A DNA stretch of 15,221 bases from Candidatus Pelagibacter sp. (GTDB taxonomy: Bacteria; Pseudomonadota; Alphaproteobacteria; Pelagibacterales; Pelagibacteraceae). The stretch spans positions 1 through 15,221 of the forward strand of contig JAOHHF010000014.1 in the NCBI GenBank assembly GCA_028099475.1, given 5' to 3'. The notes below the pieces were generated by a model. The model was given only the letters and a program-made list of their open reading frames with translations. It was not told the DNA's origin and ran no database searches. Every line of letters starts with the position of its first letter. The stretch's first letter is position 1. Both the position numbers and the translations under genes were made by a program. Of this stretch, positions 8,056-15,070 are shown one piece after another.

Positions 8056-8643
8056 ATGTCAAATGCACCTTTGATGCCAATGGCTACTGCTGTTTGGTTA
8101 GTAGAAAATACAACATTAACTTTTAAACAGATTGCAGATTTCTGTAATTTACATGAAGTAGAGATCCAAGGAATTGCAGATGGTGAAGTTGCAAAAGGAA
8201 TTAAAGCTTATAATCCAATTATTTCTGGACAATTATCAAGAGAAGAAATTGAATTATCTTCTAAAGATGTAAATAGAGATCTTCAAATCAAAAGTATTGA
8301 TATTGAAATCTCTAATACAGAAAAAAAAACTAAAAAATACATCCCTTTATCAAAGAGACAGGATAAACCAGACTCAGCGTTGTGGCTAATCAGACAACAT
8401 AATATACTTAAGGACTCACAAATTGCAAAGTTAGTTGGCATAACTAAAAACTCAGTTACTTCAATCAGAAATAAAAGTTATTGGAATTATAACAATTTAA
8501 ATCCAAAAGATCCGGTTGCCTTAAATTTGTTTAGTCAAAAGGATCTGGTTGAAGCTTTAGAAAAAGCTGAAAGAAGAATTAAAAGGGAAAAAAAAGAAAA
8601 AGAGAAAGCAAAAAAAGCAAAAGAAATATCCAATAATGAATAA
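8056..8643 (+). CDS. trcR: TrcR-like cell cycle transcriptional regulator (DUF1013)
   Basis: The 195 residues closely follow the alphaproteobacterial DUF1013/TrcR family: MSNAPLMPMATAVWLVENT, then LTFKQIADFCNLHEVEIQGI (a helix-turn-helix-like segment), IADGEVAKGIKAYNPI, SREEIE, PLSKRQDKPDSALWLIRQH, and a second helix-turn-helix-like unit around QIAKLVGITKNSVTSIRNK. The C-terminal 30 residues are a Lys/Glu helix. Family members are described as DNA-associated regulators linked to cell cycle control; the target genes here are unknown. The ATG abuts the rpmE stop. The family is confident from sequence memory, the function only by family. Confidence 0.85.
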   Translation: MSNAPLMPMATAVWLVENTTLTFKQIADFCNLHEVEIQGIADGEVAKGIKAYNPIISGQLSREEIELSSKDVNRDLQIKSIDIEISNTEKKTKKYIPLSKRQDKPDSALWLIRQHNILKDSQIAKLVGITKNSVTSIRNKSYWNYNNLNPKDPVALNLFSQKDLVEALEKAERRIKREKKEKEKAKKAKEISNNE

Positions 8644-8664
8644 ATTTAATAGACATCAAAATCT

Positions 8665-8670
8665 TATAAT
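8665..8670 (+). promoter_or_regulatory. Perfect -10 box upstream of rpsU
   Basis: A consensus TATAAT lies in the 54-nt gap between trcR and rpsU, placing a start near 8677 and a leader of about 20 nt. No good -35 box lies 16-18 nt upstream. It would drive rpsU and the initiator tRNA. Confidence 0.4.
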
Positions 8671-8697
8671 GATAGTCACTCTCCTTTAGAAATATTT

Positions 8698-8892
8698 ATG
8701 AAAATAGAAGTTAAAGATAACAACATTGAGCAAGCACTTAGAGTTCTAAAAAGAAAATTACAAAGAGATGGTTTTTTTAAAGTAATAAAACTTAAAAATA
8801 CTTACGAAAAACCCTCTGAAAAAAAAAAAAGAATTCTTCAAGAAAATATTAAAAGAGTAAAAAAATTAAATAAACTTAAAAATAGAATTTAA
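8698..8892 (+). CDS. rpsU: 30S ribosomal protein S21 (bS21)
   Basis: Small-subunit protein bS21 sits near the 3' end of 16S rRNA and helps mRNA engagement at initiation. The 64 residues show the family pattern: MKIEVKDNNIEQALRVLKRK, then QRDGFFKVIKLKNTYEKPSEKKKR and a very basic helical tail. The gene has no Shine-Dalgarno sequence; instead CTCCTTTA, resembling the 16S 3' end itself, lies at 8681-8688. The stop is 6 nt before the initiator tRNA, so the two are probably made on one transcript. Confidence 0.95.
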   Translation: MKIEVKDNNIEQALRVLKRKLQRDGFFKVIKLKNTYEKPSEKKKRILQENIKRVKKLNKLKNRI

Positions 8893-8898
8893 GTATAC

Positions 8899-8975
<77 letters not shown>

Positions 8976-8984
8976 ATTTCCAGA

Positions 8985-9683
8985 CTAGATTTTAAAATTA
9001 GATTTTTTACTATCAACCAAAAATGCTTTAACGGTTTCTTTAGTAAGTTGATCAAATGATTTTCCAAAGCTTTCTATCTTTTCGATAATTGTTGGTGGCA
9101 CAGTAATAACATGACAGCCTAATTGTTTAGCCTGAATATAATTATACGGTTCTCTAACACTAGCCCACAAAATTTCTACATTTTTAAATTTTTTTGCTAA
9201 TGCAATACTTTTTTTAAATTCAGGAACAGGATCTTTTCCGGTATCTCCTGCTCTTCCAGCAAATATAGAAATTATTACTTTTGATTTTTTGTTAATTATC
9301 TTTAGAATTTTTTCTGTTTGCTTTGCACTATATATAGCAGTTATATTTAACTTTATATTCTGGCTATTTAATTCTTTAATAATTTTTCCCATAAACTTAC
9401 CTTTGGAATTTGCAACTGGTACTTTTACATAAACATTTTTTGCCCATGTATTTATTTGGATTGCTTGTTTTTTCATCTCAACATACTCATCCGCAAAGAC
9501 TTCAAGTGAGACTGGCTTATTATTACAAATTTTTAGGATTTTTTTTGAGTAAGTTTTATAATCTTTTGCACCAGCTTTTCTCATTAAGCTTGGGTTAGTT
9601 GTAAAACCCTTAACAATTTTTTTTTTATTAAATTTTTTAATTTGATTTAATTCAGCAATGTCACAAAATATTTTAGTATTCAA
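8985..9683 (-). CDS. tal: Transaldolase (short TalC/fructose-6-phosphate aldolase-type)
   Basis: Transfers a three-carbon dihydroxyacetone unit between sugar phosphates by Schiff-base chemistry. The 232-residue length matches the compact TalC/FSA-type subfamily, not the 310-residue TalB type. Motifs: Asp8 in IFCDIAEL, GFTTNPSL (26-33), SLEVFADE (59-66), Schiff-base Lys87 in VYVKVPV, LNITAIYS (112-119), and SIFAGRAGDTGKDPVPEF. Residue 141 in SIFAGR is Phe, as in transaldolases; fructose-6-phosphate aldolase has Tyr there. The start is TTG at 9683, supported by AGG 7 nt upstream, with in-frame TAA at 9704-9702 and no ATG available. It follows pntB by 8 nt and is the last gene of the minus-strand run, complementing transketolase in the pentose phosphate pathway. 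Confidence 0.9.
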   Translation of the reverse strand: MNTKIFCDIAELNQIKKFNKKKIVKGFTTNPSLMRKAGAKDYKTYSKKILKICNNKPVSLEVFADEYVEMKKQAIQINTWAKNVYVKVPVANSKGKFMGKIIKELNSQNIKLNITAIYSAKQTEKILKIINKKSKVIISIFAGRAGDTGKDPVPEFKKSIALAKKFKNVEILWASVREPYNYIQAKQLGCHVITVPPTIIEKIESFGKSFDQLTKETVKAFLVDSKKSNFKI

Positions 9684-9690
9684 ATTAATA

Positions 9691-9693
9691 CCT
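9691..9693 (-). promoter_or_regulatory. Ribosome binding site fixing the TTG start of the transaldolase
   Basis: On the minus strand AGG lies 7 nt before TTG at 9683 and overlaps the pntB stop codon (TAG, 9694-9692), so termination and initiation are adjacent. Confidence 0.45.
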
Positions 9694-11089
9694 ATAAATT
9701 TTTAGTAATATCTTCTGTCATTTTTTTAGCATCTGCAAACAACATTAAAGTATTTTCTTTATAAAACAGATCATTATCAATTCCTGCATAACCAGGCGAT
9801 AAACTTCTTTTAACAAATAATACTGACTTACACTTTTCAACGTCAAGAACAGGCATTCCATAAATTGGGCTTTGTGGGTCTGTTTTTGCAACTGGGTTGG
9901 TTACATCATTAGCACCAATTACAAAAGCTACATCTGCATTTGCAAAATCATTATTAATTTCTTCTAACTCAAACACTTCATCATAAGGTACATTTGCTTC
10001 TGCGAGTAATACATTCATGTGGCCTGGCATTCGTCCTGCTACAGGGTGAATTGCGTAAGAAACTTTTATGTCATTTTTTTTTAATGTATCAACCATCTCT
10101 CTTAAGGCATGTTGCGCTTGTGCTACAGCCATTCCATAACCTGGAACAATAATTACTGATGACGCATTTTTCATTAAAAATGCAGCATCATCCGCGTTTC
10201 CACTTTTAACTGGTCTTTGCTCTTTATTTTGTGATGAGGTTGATTGTTCAGTTGCACCAAATCCACCTAGGATTACATTAAAGAACGATCTATTCATTCC
10301 CTTACACATTATGTAGGATAAAATTGCACCAGAGGATCCGACCAACGCACCTGTAATGATTAATGCAGTATTTTCTAATGTAAATCCAATACCAGCTGCA
10401 GCCCAACCTGAATATGAATTTAGCATTGAAATTACTACCGGCATATCTGCACCACCAATTGGAATTATCAATAAAAAACCAATTAAAAAAGATATTGCAA
10501 GCAATATCCAAAACAAATTAGAAGATTGCGTTGAGCAAAGAAAATAAGTAACAACAATTATTGAAATTAGAATTAATGCATTAAGAGGATGTTGACCCTT
10601 AAAGGTAATAGGTGATCCAGACATTATTCCTTGAAGTTTTAAAAAAGCAATAATTGAACCTGAAAAAGTTATTGCACCAACTGCTGCGCCAATTGACATT
10701 TCAATTAAGCTTCCAAGTTTAATATTGCCCGCAGATCCTAAATTAAAAGCTTCTGGATTTAAAAAAGCGGCTATTGCAACAAATACAGCTGCAAGTCCAA
10801 CTAAACTATGAAAACCAGCTACTAATTCTGGCATTGCAGTCATTGGAATTTTATAGGCAATAAATGCACCTATTAATCCACCTATCAAAAGAAAGATTAA
10901 AACAACTATAAATCCAGTTGAAAAATTACCAATTGACAAAAAAGTAACTGTAATCGCAATAATCATTCCCAAAATTCCAAAGAAATTTCCTTGTCTTGAT
11001 GTTTCTGGTGAAGAAAGACCTCTTAAAGCTAATATAAATAATACCCCTGAAATTAAGTAAAATATGGCTGATAAATTTGCTGACAACAT
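9692..11089 (-). CDS. pntB: NAD(P) transhydrogenase beta subunit
   Basis: PntB carries half of the proton channel (domain II) and the NADP(H)-binding domain III of the proton-translocating transhydrogenase, which uses the proton gradient to reduce NADP+ with NADH. The 465 residues match the family. The first about 270 are a chain of hydrophobic membrane helices with conserved GFHSLVGLAAV and GSIIAFLKLQG. Domain III shows the cytosolic Rossmann motif GYGMAVAQAQHALREM, AIHPVAGRMPGHMNVLLAEA, FVIGANDVTNPVA and the NADP-lid KRSLSPGYAGIDN. The ATG shares one base with the pntAB stop (TAATG). The gene appears intact, in contrast to pntAA. Confidence 0.97.
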   Translation of the reverse strand: MLSANLSAIFYLISGVLFILALRGLSSPETSRQGNFFGILGMIIAITVTFLSIGNFSTGFIVVLIFLLIGGLIGAFIAYKIPMTAMPELVAGFHSLVGLAAVFVAIAAFLNPEAFNLGSAGNIKLGSLIEMSIGAAVGAITFSGSIIAFLKLQGIMSGSPITFKGQHPLNALILISIIVVTYFLCSTQSSNLFWILLAISFLIGFLLIIPIGGADMPVVISMLNSYSGWAAAGIGFTLENTALIITGALVGSSGAILSYIMCKGMNRSFFNVILGGFGATEQSTSSQNKEQRPVKSGNADDAAFLMKNASSVIIVPGYGMAVAQAQHALREMVDTLKKNDIKVSYAIHPVAGRMPGHMNVLLAEANVPYDEVFELEEINNDFANADVAFVIGANDVTNPVAKTDPQSPIYGMPVLDVEKCKSVLFVKRSLSPGYAGIDNDLFYKENTLMLFADAKKMTEDITKNL

Positions 11090-11397
11090 TATTTATCCTT
11101 TTTCTTTTTTTTATACATTGCGAGCATTCTTTGGGTTACCAGAAACCCACCAAAAATATTAATAGCTGCAAGTGATATTGCTAAAAAACCAAAGATACTT
11201 GAAATATTAAATATAGTATCAGAGTTTCCAGCTAATCCTGCAATAATCGCCCCAACAATGATTACTGATGAAATAGCATTAGTAACAGACATCAAAGGTG
11301 TATGCAGTGAAGGAGTTACGCTCCAAACCACGTAGTATCCAATAAAAATTGAAAGGATAAAAATACTTAATCTAAATATAAAAGGATCTATTTCCAT
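11089..11397 (-). CDS. pntAB: NAD(P) transhydrogenase alpha subunit, membrane part (alpha-2)
   Basis: This 102-residue membrane protein provides the first helices of domain II where the alpha subunit is made as two chains, as in Rhodospirillum and many Alphaproteobacteria. Three hydrophobic segments are visible (about residues 7-26, 37-56, 63-90), with the conserved stretch SLHTPLMSVTNAISSVIIVG between the first two and LVTQRMLAMYKKKKK at the C-terminus. It begins 5 nt after the pntAA stop and overlaps pntB by one base. No domain I sequence is attached, confirming the split alpha architecture. Confidence 0.95.
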   Translation of the reverse strand: MEIDPFIFRLSIFILSIFIGYYVVWSVTPSLHTPLMSVTNAISSVIIVGAIIAGLAGNSDTIFNISSIFGFLAISLAAINIFGGFLVTQRMLAMYKKKKKDK

Positions 11398-11402
11398 TGT
11401 TA

Positions 11403-12023
11403 TTATTTTATTAAAGTTTTTTCAATTATCTCATCTTCTAAATTTATATTTATTTTTTTATTTTCTTTATCATATAAATTTGAAACAAAATTAAATACAT
11501 TTTTTGCGTATAAATTAGATGCAGAAGTAGGAAGTTTATTTAAAATATTGCTTTCACCCATTATTTTAACTCCATTTTTATCTACAATTTCATCAACTTT
11601 AGTATAAGCGGTATTTCCACCTTGAATTGCAGCTAAATCATAAATAATCGATCCCGAATTCATATTATTAATCATATCCTCTTTAATGATTAGTGGTGCT
11701 TTTTTTCCAGGAATTAATGCTGTACAAACTACTATATCAATTTTCTTTAATGTCTCTGATAACAATTCTTCTTGTTTCTTTTTAAAATCATCTGATGCTT
11801 CTTTTGCATAACCTCCTTCAGTCTCTAAATTTTCTGTTCCTTCAACTGTTAAAAATTTTCCTCCTAAACTTTCAACCTGTTCTTTTGAAGCCATTCTAAC
11901 ATCTGTCGCAAATACAATTGCTCCCATTCTTTTTGCGGTTGCTATTGCTTGTAATCCCGCAACCCCTGCTCCGACTACCAGCACTTTTGCTGCTGGAATT
12001 GTTCCTGCTGCTGTCATCATCAT
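11403..12023 (-). CDS. pntAA: NAD(P) transhydrogenase alpha-1, C-terminal Rossmann part (downstream of in-frame stop)
   Basis: This 206-residue frame holds the AlaDh_PNT_C (NAD-binding) half of PntAA: MMMTAAGTIPAAKV, the dinucleotide motif GAGVAGLQA, ATDVRMASKEQVESLGGKF, GGYAKEASDDFKKKQ, TALIPGKKAPLII and DLAAIQGGN. It is in the same frame as the N-terminal piece, separated only by TAA AAA GCA ATT CCA. MMMTAAGT is conserved inside intact PntA proteins, so the ATG triplet is inherited, not an evolved start. It could still serve for reinitiation, as it lies 12 nt after the stop; no Shine-Dalgarno sequence is visible. If the stop is real and unread, this piece is made separately or not at all. 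It ends 5 nt before pntAB. Confidence 0.85.
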   Translation of the reverse strand: MMMTAAGTIPAAKVLVVGAGVAGLQAIATAKRMGAIVFATDVRMASKEQVESLGGKFLTVEGTENLETEGGYAKEASDDFKKKQEELLSETLKKIDIVVCTALIPGKKAPLIIKEDMINNMNSGSIIYDLAAIQGGNTAYTKVDEIVDKNGVKIMGESNILNKLPTSASNLYAKNVFNFVSNLYDKENKKININLEDEIIEKTLIK

Positions 12024-12035
12024 TGGAATTGCTTT

Positions 12036-12038
12036 TTA
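12036..12038 (-). other. In-frame TAA interrupting pntAA
   Basis: The minus-strand codons run AAA TTT TAA AAA GCA ATT CCA ATG ATG ATG. Homology to intact PntAA (a pattern like YEFARAFPMMMT in Rhodospirillum) continues in the same frame on both sides, so one base change, for example TCA, AAA or GAA to TAA, explains it. There is no frameshift. Confidence 0.9.
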
Positions 12039-12491
12039 AAATTTTGCAAACGACTCTACCACTGCTTTGTAGCCAGCAAGATTTGCTTGCGAGGATAATA
12101 TATCCATAGATTGAGCTCTTGTTATTCTTGGAAGTAGTTCAAGTGAAAAAGTATTTATATTCTTTTCAACTAAATTATTTATTTTATCTTTATTATCATA
12201 TGGATTTAATACCCCTATAAATGTTTGATTTTCTTTTAATAAAGAAATTTTACTATCATCTAATAAACCTAACTGGACAATGATATCAGCATTACTTAGA
12301 ATATCATTTTCATCTTTTAAAATAGATGCTCCAAATTCTGTATATTCTTTATCTTTAAATCCTAAATGATTTGCATAATTTTCAGGTAAAGTAACTTCAA
12401 AACCAAGTGATATGTATTTTTTTGCAATCTCAGGGGTGATTGCTACACGTTTTTCAAATTTTTGATTTTCTAATATGGATGCAATCTTCAT
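12036..12491 (-). CDS. pntAA: NAD(P) transhydrogenase alpha-1, N-terminal part (ends at in-frame stop)
   Basis: This 151-residue frame is the AlaDh_PNT_N half of PntAA domain I. It begins MKIASILENQKFEKRVAITP, continues with a VTLPENYANHLGF segment, NADIIVQLG and FIGVLNPYD, and ends with the hallmark PRITRAQSMDILSSQANLAG at about 120-140, followed by YKAVVESFAKF and TAA. Full PntAA proteins run about 370-385 residues without a break; the two pieces here plus the five codons between them total about 362 codons. The cut falls exactly between the two Pfam-type domains. The start ATG lies 9 nt after the small oxidase subunit IV gene. Confidence 0.88.
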   Translation of the reverse strand: MKIASILENQKFEKRVAITPEIAKKYISLGFEVTLPENYANHLGFKDKEYTEFGASILKDENDILSNADIIVQLGLLDDSKISLLKENQTFIGVLNPYDNKDKINNLVEKNINTFSLELLPRITRAQSMDILSSQANLAGYKAVVESFAKF

Positions 12492-12500
12492 GCATTGATC

Positions 12501-12611
12501 TTATAATAAGAATATTGCCATTAAAACCAAAACTCCAATGACCGCGACAGTTCCCCACAACACAAACTTTGTAAAATTATTCCAGGTGCTTTTATGGTTT
12601 TCATTATCCAT
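12501..12611 (-). CDS. aa3-type cytochrome c oxidase subunit IV (36 residues)
   Basis: Reading leftward from ATG at 12611, a 36-codon frame ends in TAA at 12503-12501. The protein starts MDNENHKSTWNNFTKFVLWG and finishes with one hydrophobic helix, TVAVIGVLVLMAIFLL. This is the pattern of the alphaproteobacterial single-helix subunit IV of aa3-type oxidase (COX4_pro_2 type, ctaH in Paracoccus): a short polar N-terminus with His-Lys-x-Thr-(W/Y), then a Trp-Gly-capped transmembrane helix. Such genes are often found just upstream of pntAA, as here. It lies 5 nt after rpmJ and 9 nt before pntAA, within the same run. It is too small for many gene callers. Its role in the oxidase is thought to be minor or structural. 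Confidence 0.8.
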   Translation of the reverse strand: MDNENHKSTWNNFTKFVLWGTVAVIGVLVLMAIFLL

Positions 12612-12616
12612 AAAAA

Positions 12617-12742
12617 TTACTTCTGTCTTGCTTTAAATTTAGGATTTGTTTTATTAATGATGTAAACTCTACCTCTTCTACGAACAAGTTTAGAGTTCAA
12701 ATCTCGTTTTTTTAATGATTTTAGTGAACTAGCAATTTTCAT
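12617..12742 (-). CDS. rpmJ: 50S ribosomal protein L36 (bL36)
   Basis: This is a 41-residue bL36 of the alternative, zinc-free type: [20 protein letters not shown], then [20 protein letters not shown]. The Cys and His residues that bind zinc in the C+ form are absent. The frame stays open upstream to another ATG at 12808, but those 22 residues have no counterpart in L36, so ATG at 12742 is the start. It is the first gene of the minus-strand run with the oxidase subunit IV, pnt genes and transaldolase. A candidate promoter lies 7 nt upstream of the ATG. Confidence 0.95.
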   Translation of the reverse strand: MKIASSLKSLKKRDLNSKLVRRRGRVYIINKTNPKFKARQK

Positions 12743-12749
12743 AGATGTG

Positions 12750-12777
12750 TGTATAAATAAATTTATATATATTACAA
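12750..12777 (-). promoter_or_regulatory. Candidate promoter immediately upstream of rpmJ
   Basis: On the minus strand TTGTAA (12777-12772), a 16-nt spacer and TATACA (12755-12750) are followed by 7 nt and then the rpmJ ATG. The predicted transcript would start at or next to the ATG. The surrounding DNA is very AT-rich, so other -10-like sites exist. This would be the promoter of the whole rpmJ-pnt-tal run. Confidence 0.35.
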
Positions 12778-12825
12778 TATTAATATTACTAATATTAAAC
12801 CTTGCCATTGTTAAATTTAAATTAT

Positions 12826-12854
12826 TTGACTTAGAAAGCTAATATATCATTAAA
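12826..12854 (+). promoter_or_regulatory. Candidate promoter for the polysaccharide gene run
   Basis: TTGACT (12826-12831) matches five of six consensus -35 bases. With a 17-nt spacer the -10 position reads ATTAAA (12849-12854), which is weak. It lies in the 118-nt gap between the divergent rpmJ and sugar-phosphate transferase genes. Confidence 0.3.
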
Positions 12855-12860
12855 CTTTAT

Positions 12861-13871
12861 ATGATTTCGCACATTATAATACTGAGTTTTTTGAGCATAT
12901 TTGTTTTTTATTGTTCAAACAAAATTGCTCAAAAATTTAGACTTTTAGACATACCAAATAAAAGAAAGATACATAAAAAACCTATTCCGAATATTGGTGG
13001 TCTTTCTATATCCATAATATTCATACTTTCTACATATTTTATTAATTTTCAAAATAATTCTTTCAATATTATACTTATTTTTTCTATTTTAATTTCCTTG
13101 GCAGGTTATATTGATGATAGATACATTTTAAATGTTGGAAGCAAGTTAATATGGCAATTATTACCTATAAGTCTTCTAATATTCAAGTTTGATTTAATTG
13201 TTTTGGATGTTGGAAATTATCAAATAATTGGTAAAATAAATTTAGGATCCTTTTCATATATATTTACAATTTTATGTGCATTCCTATTAGTTAATGCCAC
13301 AAATTATATGGATGGTATTGATGGTTCCGCCTCTATTGCATTTTTGATCTCTATATTAAATATTATATTTCTTACGAATTTTTTAAATGAAGAATTGTAT
13401 AAATTTTATATCATAATTTGTATTCCTTTATTTCTATTTTTATTTTTTAATTTTAATTTCTTTAAGTTGCCTAAAATGTTTCTGGGAGACTCTGGAAGCT
13501 TATTATTAGGATTCATTTTATCTTTCTTAATGATAATATTATATAAAAAATATTATATGCATCCAATTCTACTTGCGTGGGGAGTTGCATTCATAGTTTT
13601 TGAGTTTTTATCTGTAAATATTTCAAGAATGTATTTAAACAAAAATTTATTTAAACCAGGTCAGGATCATATTCATCATATATTTTTTAAAAAGACAAAA
13701 TCTATATTCAAAACAAATGTTATTCTAATTTTAATAAATCTTTTTATAGCAATTACTGGATACTTATCTTTTTATTTAGTTAACGATTTATTTTCTTTAA
13801 TTTTTTACTTAATTACATTTATATTTTATTTATTTTTAAGAGTTAGAATAAAGAAAATAAAAAAAATCTAA
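12861..13871 (+). CDS. Undecaprenyl-phosphate sugar-1-phosphate transferase (WecA/MraY superfamily)
   Basis: An integral membrane enzyme predicted to move a sugar-1-phosphate (often GlcNAc-1-P) from a UDP-sugar onto undecaprenyl phosphate, starting lipid-linked glycan synthesis at the inner membrane. The 336 residues are very hydrophobic, with about ten predicted helices. The WecA/TagO-type motifs are present in order: PNKRKIHKKPIPNIGG (32-47), GYIDDR with Asp85-Asp86, NATNYMDGIDG (145-155) with Asp151 and Asp154, FLGDSGS with Asp210, and HIHH (270-273). The HIHH motif favours WecA-type over MraY. It is the first gene of a plus-strand membrane-protein run and is followed after 2 nt by a GT87-like gene, so it likely initiates an O-antigen or other surface glycan. 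The sugar cannot be told. Confidence 0.9.
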   Translation: MISHIIILSFLSIFVFYCSNKIAQKFRLLDIPNKRKIHKKPIPNIGGLSISIIFILSTYFINFQNNSFNIILIFSILISLAGYIDDRYILNVGSKLIWQLLPISLLIFKFDLIVLDVGNYQIIGKINLGSFSYIFTILCAFLLVNATNYMDGIDGSASIAFLISILNIIFLTNFLNEELYKFYIIICIPLFLFLFFNFNFFKLPKMFLGDSGSLLLGFILSFLMIILYKKYYMHPILLAWGVAFIVFEFLSVNISRMYLNKNLFKPGQDHIHHIFFKKTKSIFKTNVILILINLFIAITGYLSFYLVNDLFSLIFYLITFIFYLFLRVRIKKIKKI

Positions 13872-13873
13872 AA

Positions 13874-15070
13874 ATGAAACAAAAAGAAAATTCAAAAATA
13901 TATATATTAGGTTTTTTGATTTTTTTATTTATTATTCAATCATATATACCTGTATTTAAAGAAGCTTTATCTTACTCTGGAAGTTCCGACTTTCATTGGG
14001 CCCCAGCTAAATGTGCTTTTAATGGTATTAATCATTATCAAGCATTTATTATTGGGGATAAAACATGTAAAATATTTATGACTCAATTTGGAGACTACCT
14101 TCAAGCTTTTTATGTAGTTATGTATCCATTTACCTTGCTTGAATGGGAAATGGCTAAAGCTGCATGGTTAATAGTAAATATATTTTTTTTAATTTTAATT
14201 ACAAATATGATTTCAAAAAAATTAGATTTAGATCTTAATGAAAAATTAATTTCTTACTTTTTTGTGTTTTTTTGTATTACTACAAAAATTAATTTTATTA
14301 TGGGTCAGCAAGCATTATTTGTACTTTTTTTTTTAATTTTGCCTTTTTTAAAGGAAAGCAAAAAAAATTATTTTTTTGCTGGCTTGTGTTATGTAAAATA
14401 TAATATCGGTTATGCGTTGTTTTTATATTTAGTTGTAAATAAAAAATATAAAAGTCTTGCTCTAACTCTAATTCCAATAATTATTGGATGGTTGTTTTAC
14501 GCTTATATCACTAAAAGTCCTTTAATTTTAAGCATATTTGATCCATTATTCCTGCTTTTAAAAAATTTTCAGATATTAAATGGTCTAAATCACAAATTTA
14601 TTGCTACACCCTTCATAAATTTTACTGATAATTATAATTTAAACCTAATTATAATAGTGTTGTTAATATTTGTGTTTAATTTCTTAATCTTAACTAAGAT
14701 ATCGAAAATTAAAGACAATTTGACAAAAGTTTCTTTAATTTCTTTATTGATTTTAATTTCCTTTCCTCACTGGAGTCATGACTACATAATACTAATACCT
14801 CTTTTTATGATCTCATTAAAAAATTTTTTTTCACATATAATTTACAAAATTAATATGATTGTATGTATTTATTTTTTACACCTACACAAAGTATTTCATG
14901 ACTATACAGTAAAATTTTTGAATTTTATTAATGTTGATGATCAATATATAGTTCTTTTTGGCAACACTTATCCTTATATAAACATACTAATTTTAATCAT
15001 ATGCTTGGGTATCAACTTACTTAATAATGATTATGCTAAAACTTCAAAAAATGAAATTTTAAATCATTAA
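13874..15070 (+). CDS. Polytopic membrane glycosyltransferase, GT87/DUF2029-like
   Basis: A 398-residue membrane protein with about ten hydrophobic segments. After the first helix comes SSDFHWAPAKCAFNGINHY (37-55). This resembles the GT87/DUF2029 pattern of Asp-Phe, aromatic, Ala, 'G-x-x-x-Y', and Asp39 is the likely catalytic acid. Further family-like features are YPFTLLEWEMAKAAWLIVN, the GQQALFVLFFLILP helix and the G-x-x-YVKYNIGYAL segment. GT87 enzymes use polyprenyl-phosphate sugars on the periplasmic face. It starts 2 nt after the WecA-like gene and overlaps the next gene by one base (TAATG). The family assignment is moderate and the donor and acceptor unknown. A general GT-C fold glycosyltransferase is the main alternative. 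Confidence 0.7.
   Translation: MKQKENSKIYILGFLIFLFIIQSYIPVFKEALSYSGSSDFHWAPAKCAFNGINHYQAFIIGDKTCKIFMTQFGDYLQAFYVVMYPFTLLEWEMAKAAWLIVNIFFLILITNMISKKLDLDLNEKLISYFFVFFCITTKINFIMGQQALFVLFFLILPFLKESKKNYFFAGLCYVKYNIGYALFLYLVVNKKYKSLALTLIPIIIGWLFYAYITKSPLILSIFDPLFLLLKNFQILNGLNHKFIATPFINFTDNYNLNLIIIVLLIFVFNFLILTKISKIKDNLTKVSLISLLILISFPHWSHDYIILIPLFMISLKNFFSHIIYKINMIVCIYFLHLHKVFHDYTVKFLNFINVDDQYIVLFGNTYPYINILILIICLGINLLNNDYAKTSKNEILNH

Noticed and set aside
8976..9012. Rho-independent terminator between the tRNA and tal
   Set aside because: There is a 10-nt AT palindrome (ATTTTAAAAT) and later T-run, but no GC-containing stem; it is expected by chance in this composition.
11403..12491. A frameshift as the cause of the broken pntAA
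   Set aside because: Both pieces are in the same reading frame; the break is one TAA codon with matching sequence directly on both sides.
12743..12808. N-terminal extension of bL36 by 22 residues from an upstream ATG
   Set aside because: The extra residues do not match L36, which begins at the inner ATG (12742); the extension overlaps the likely promoter.
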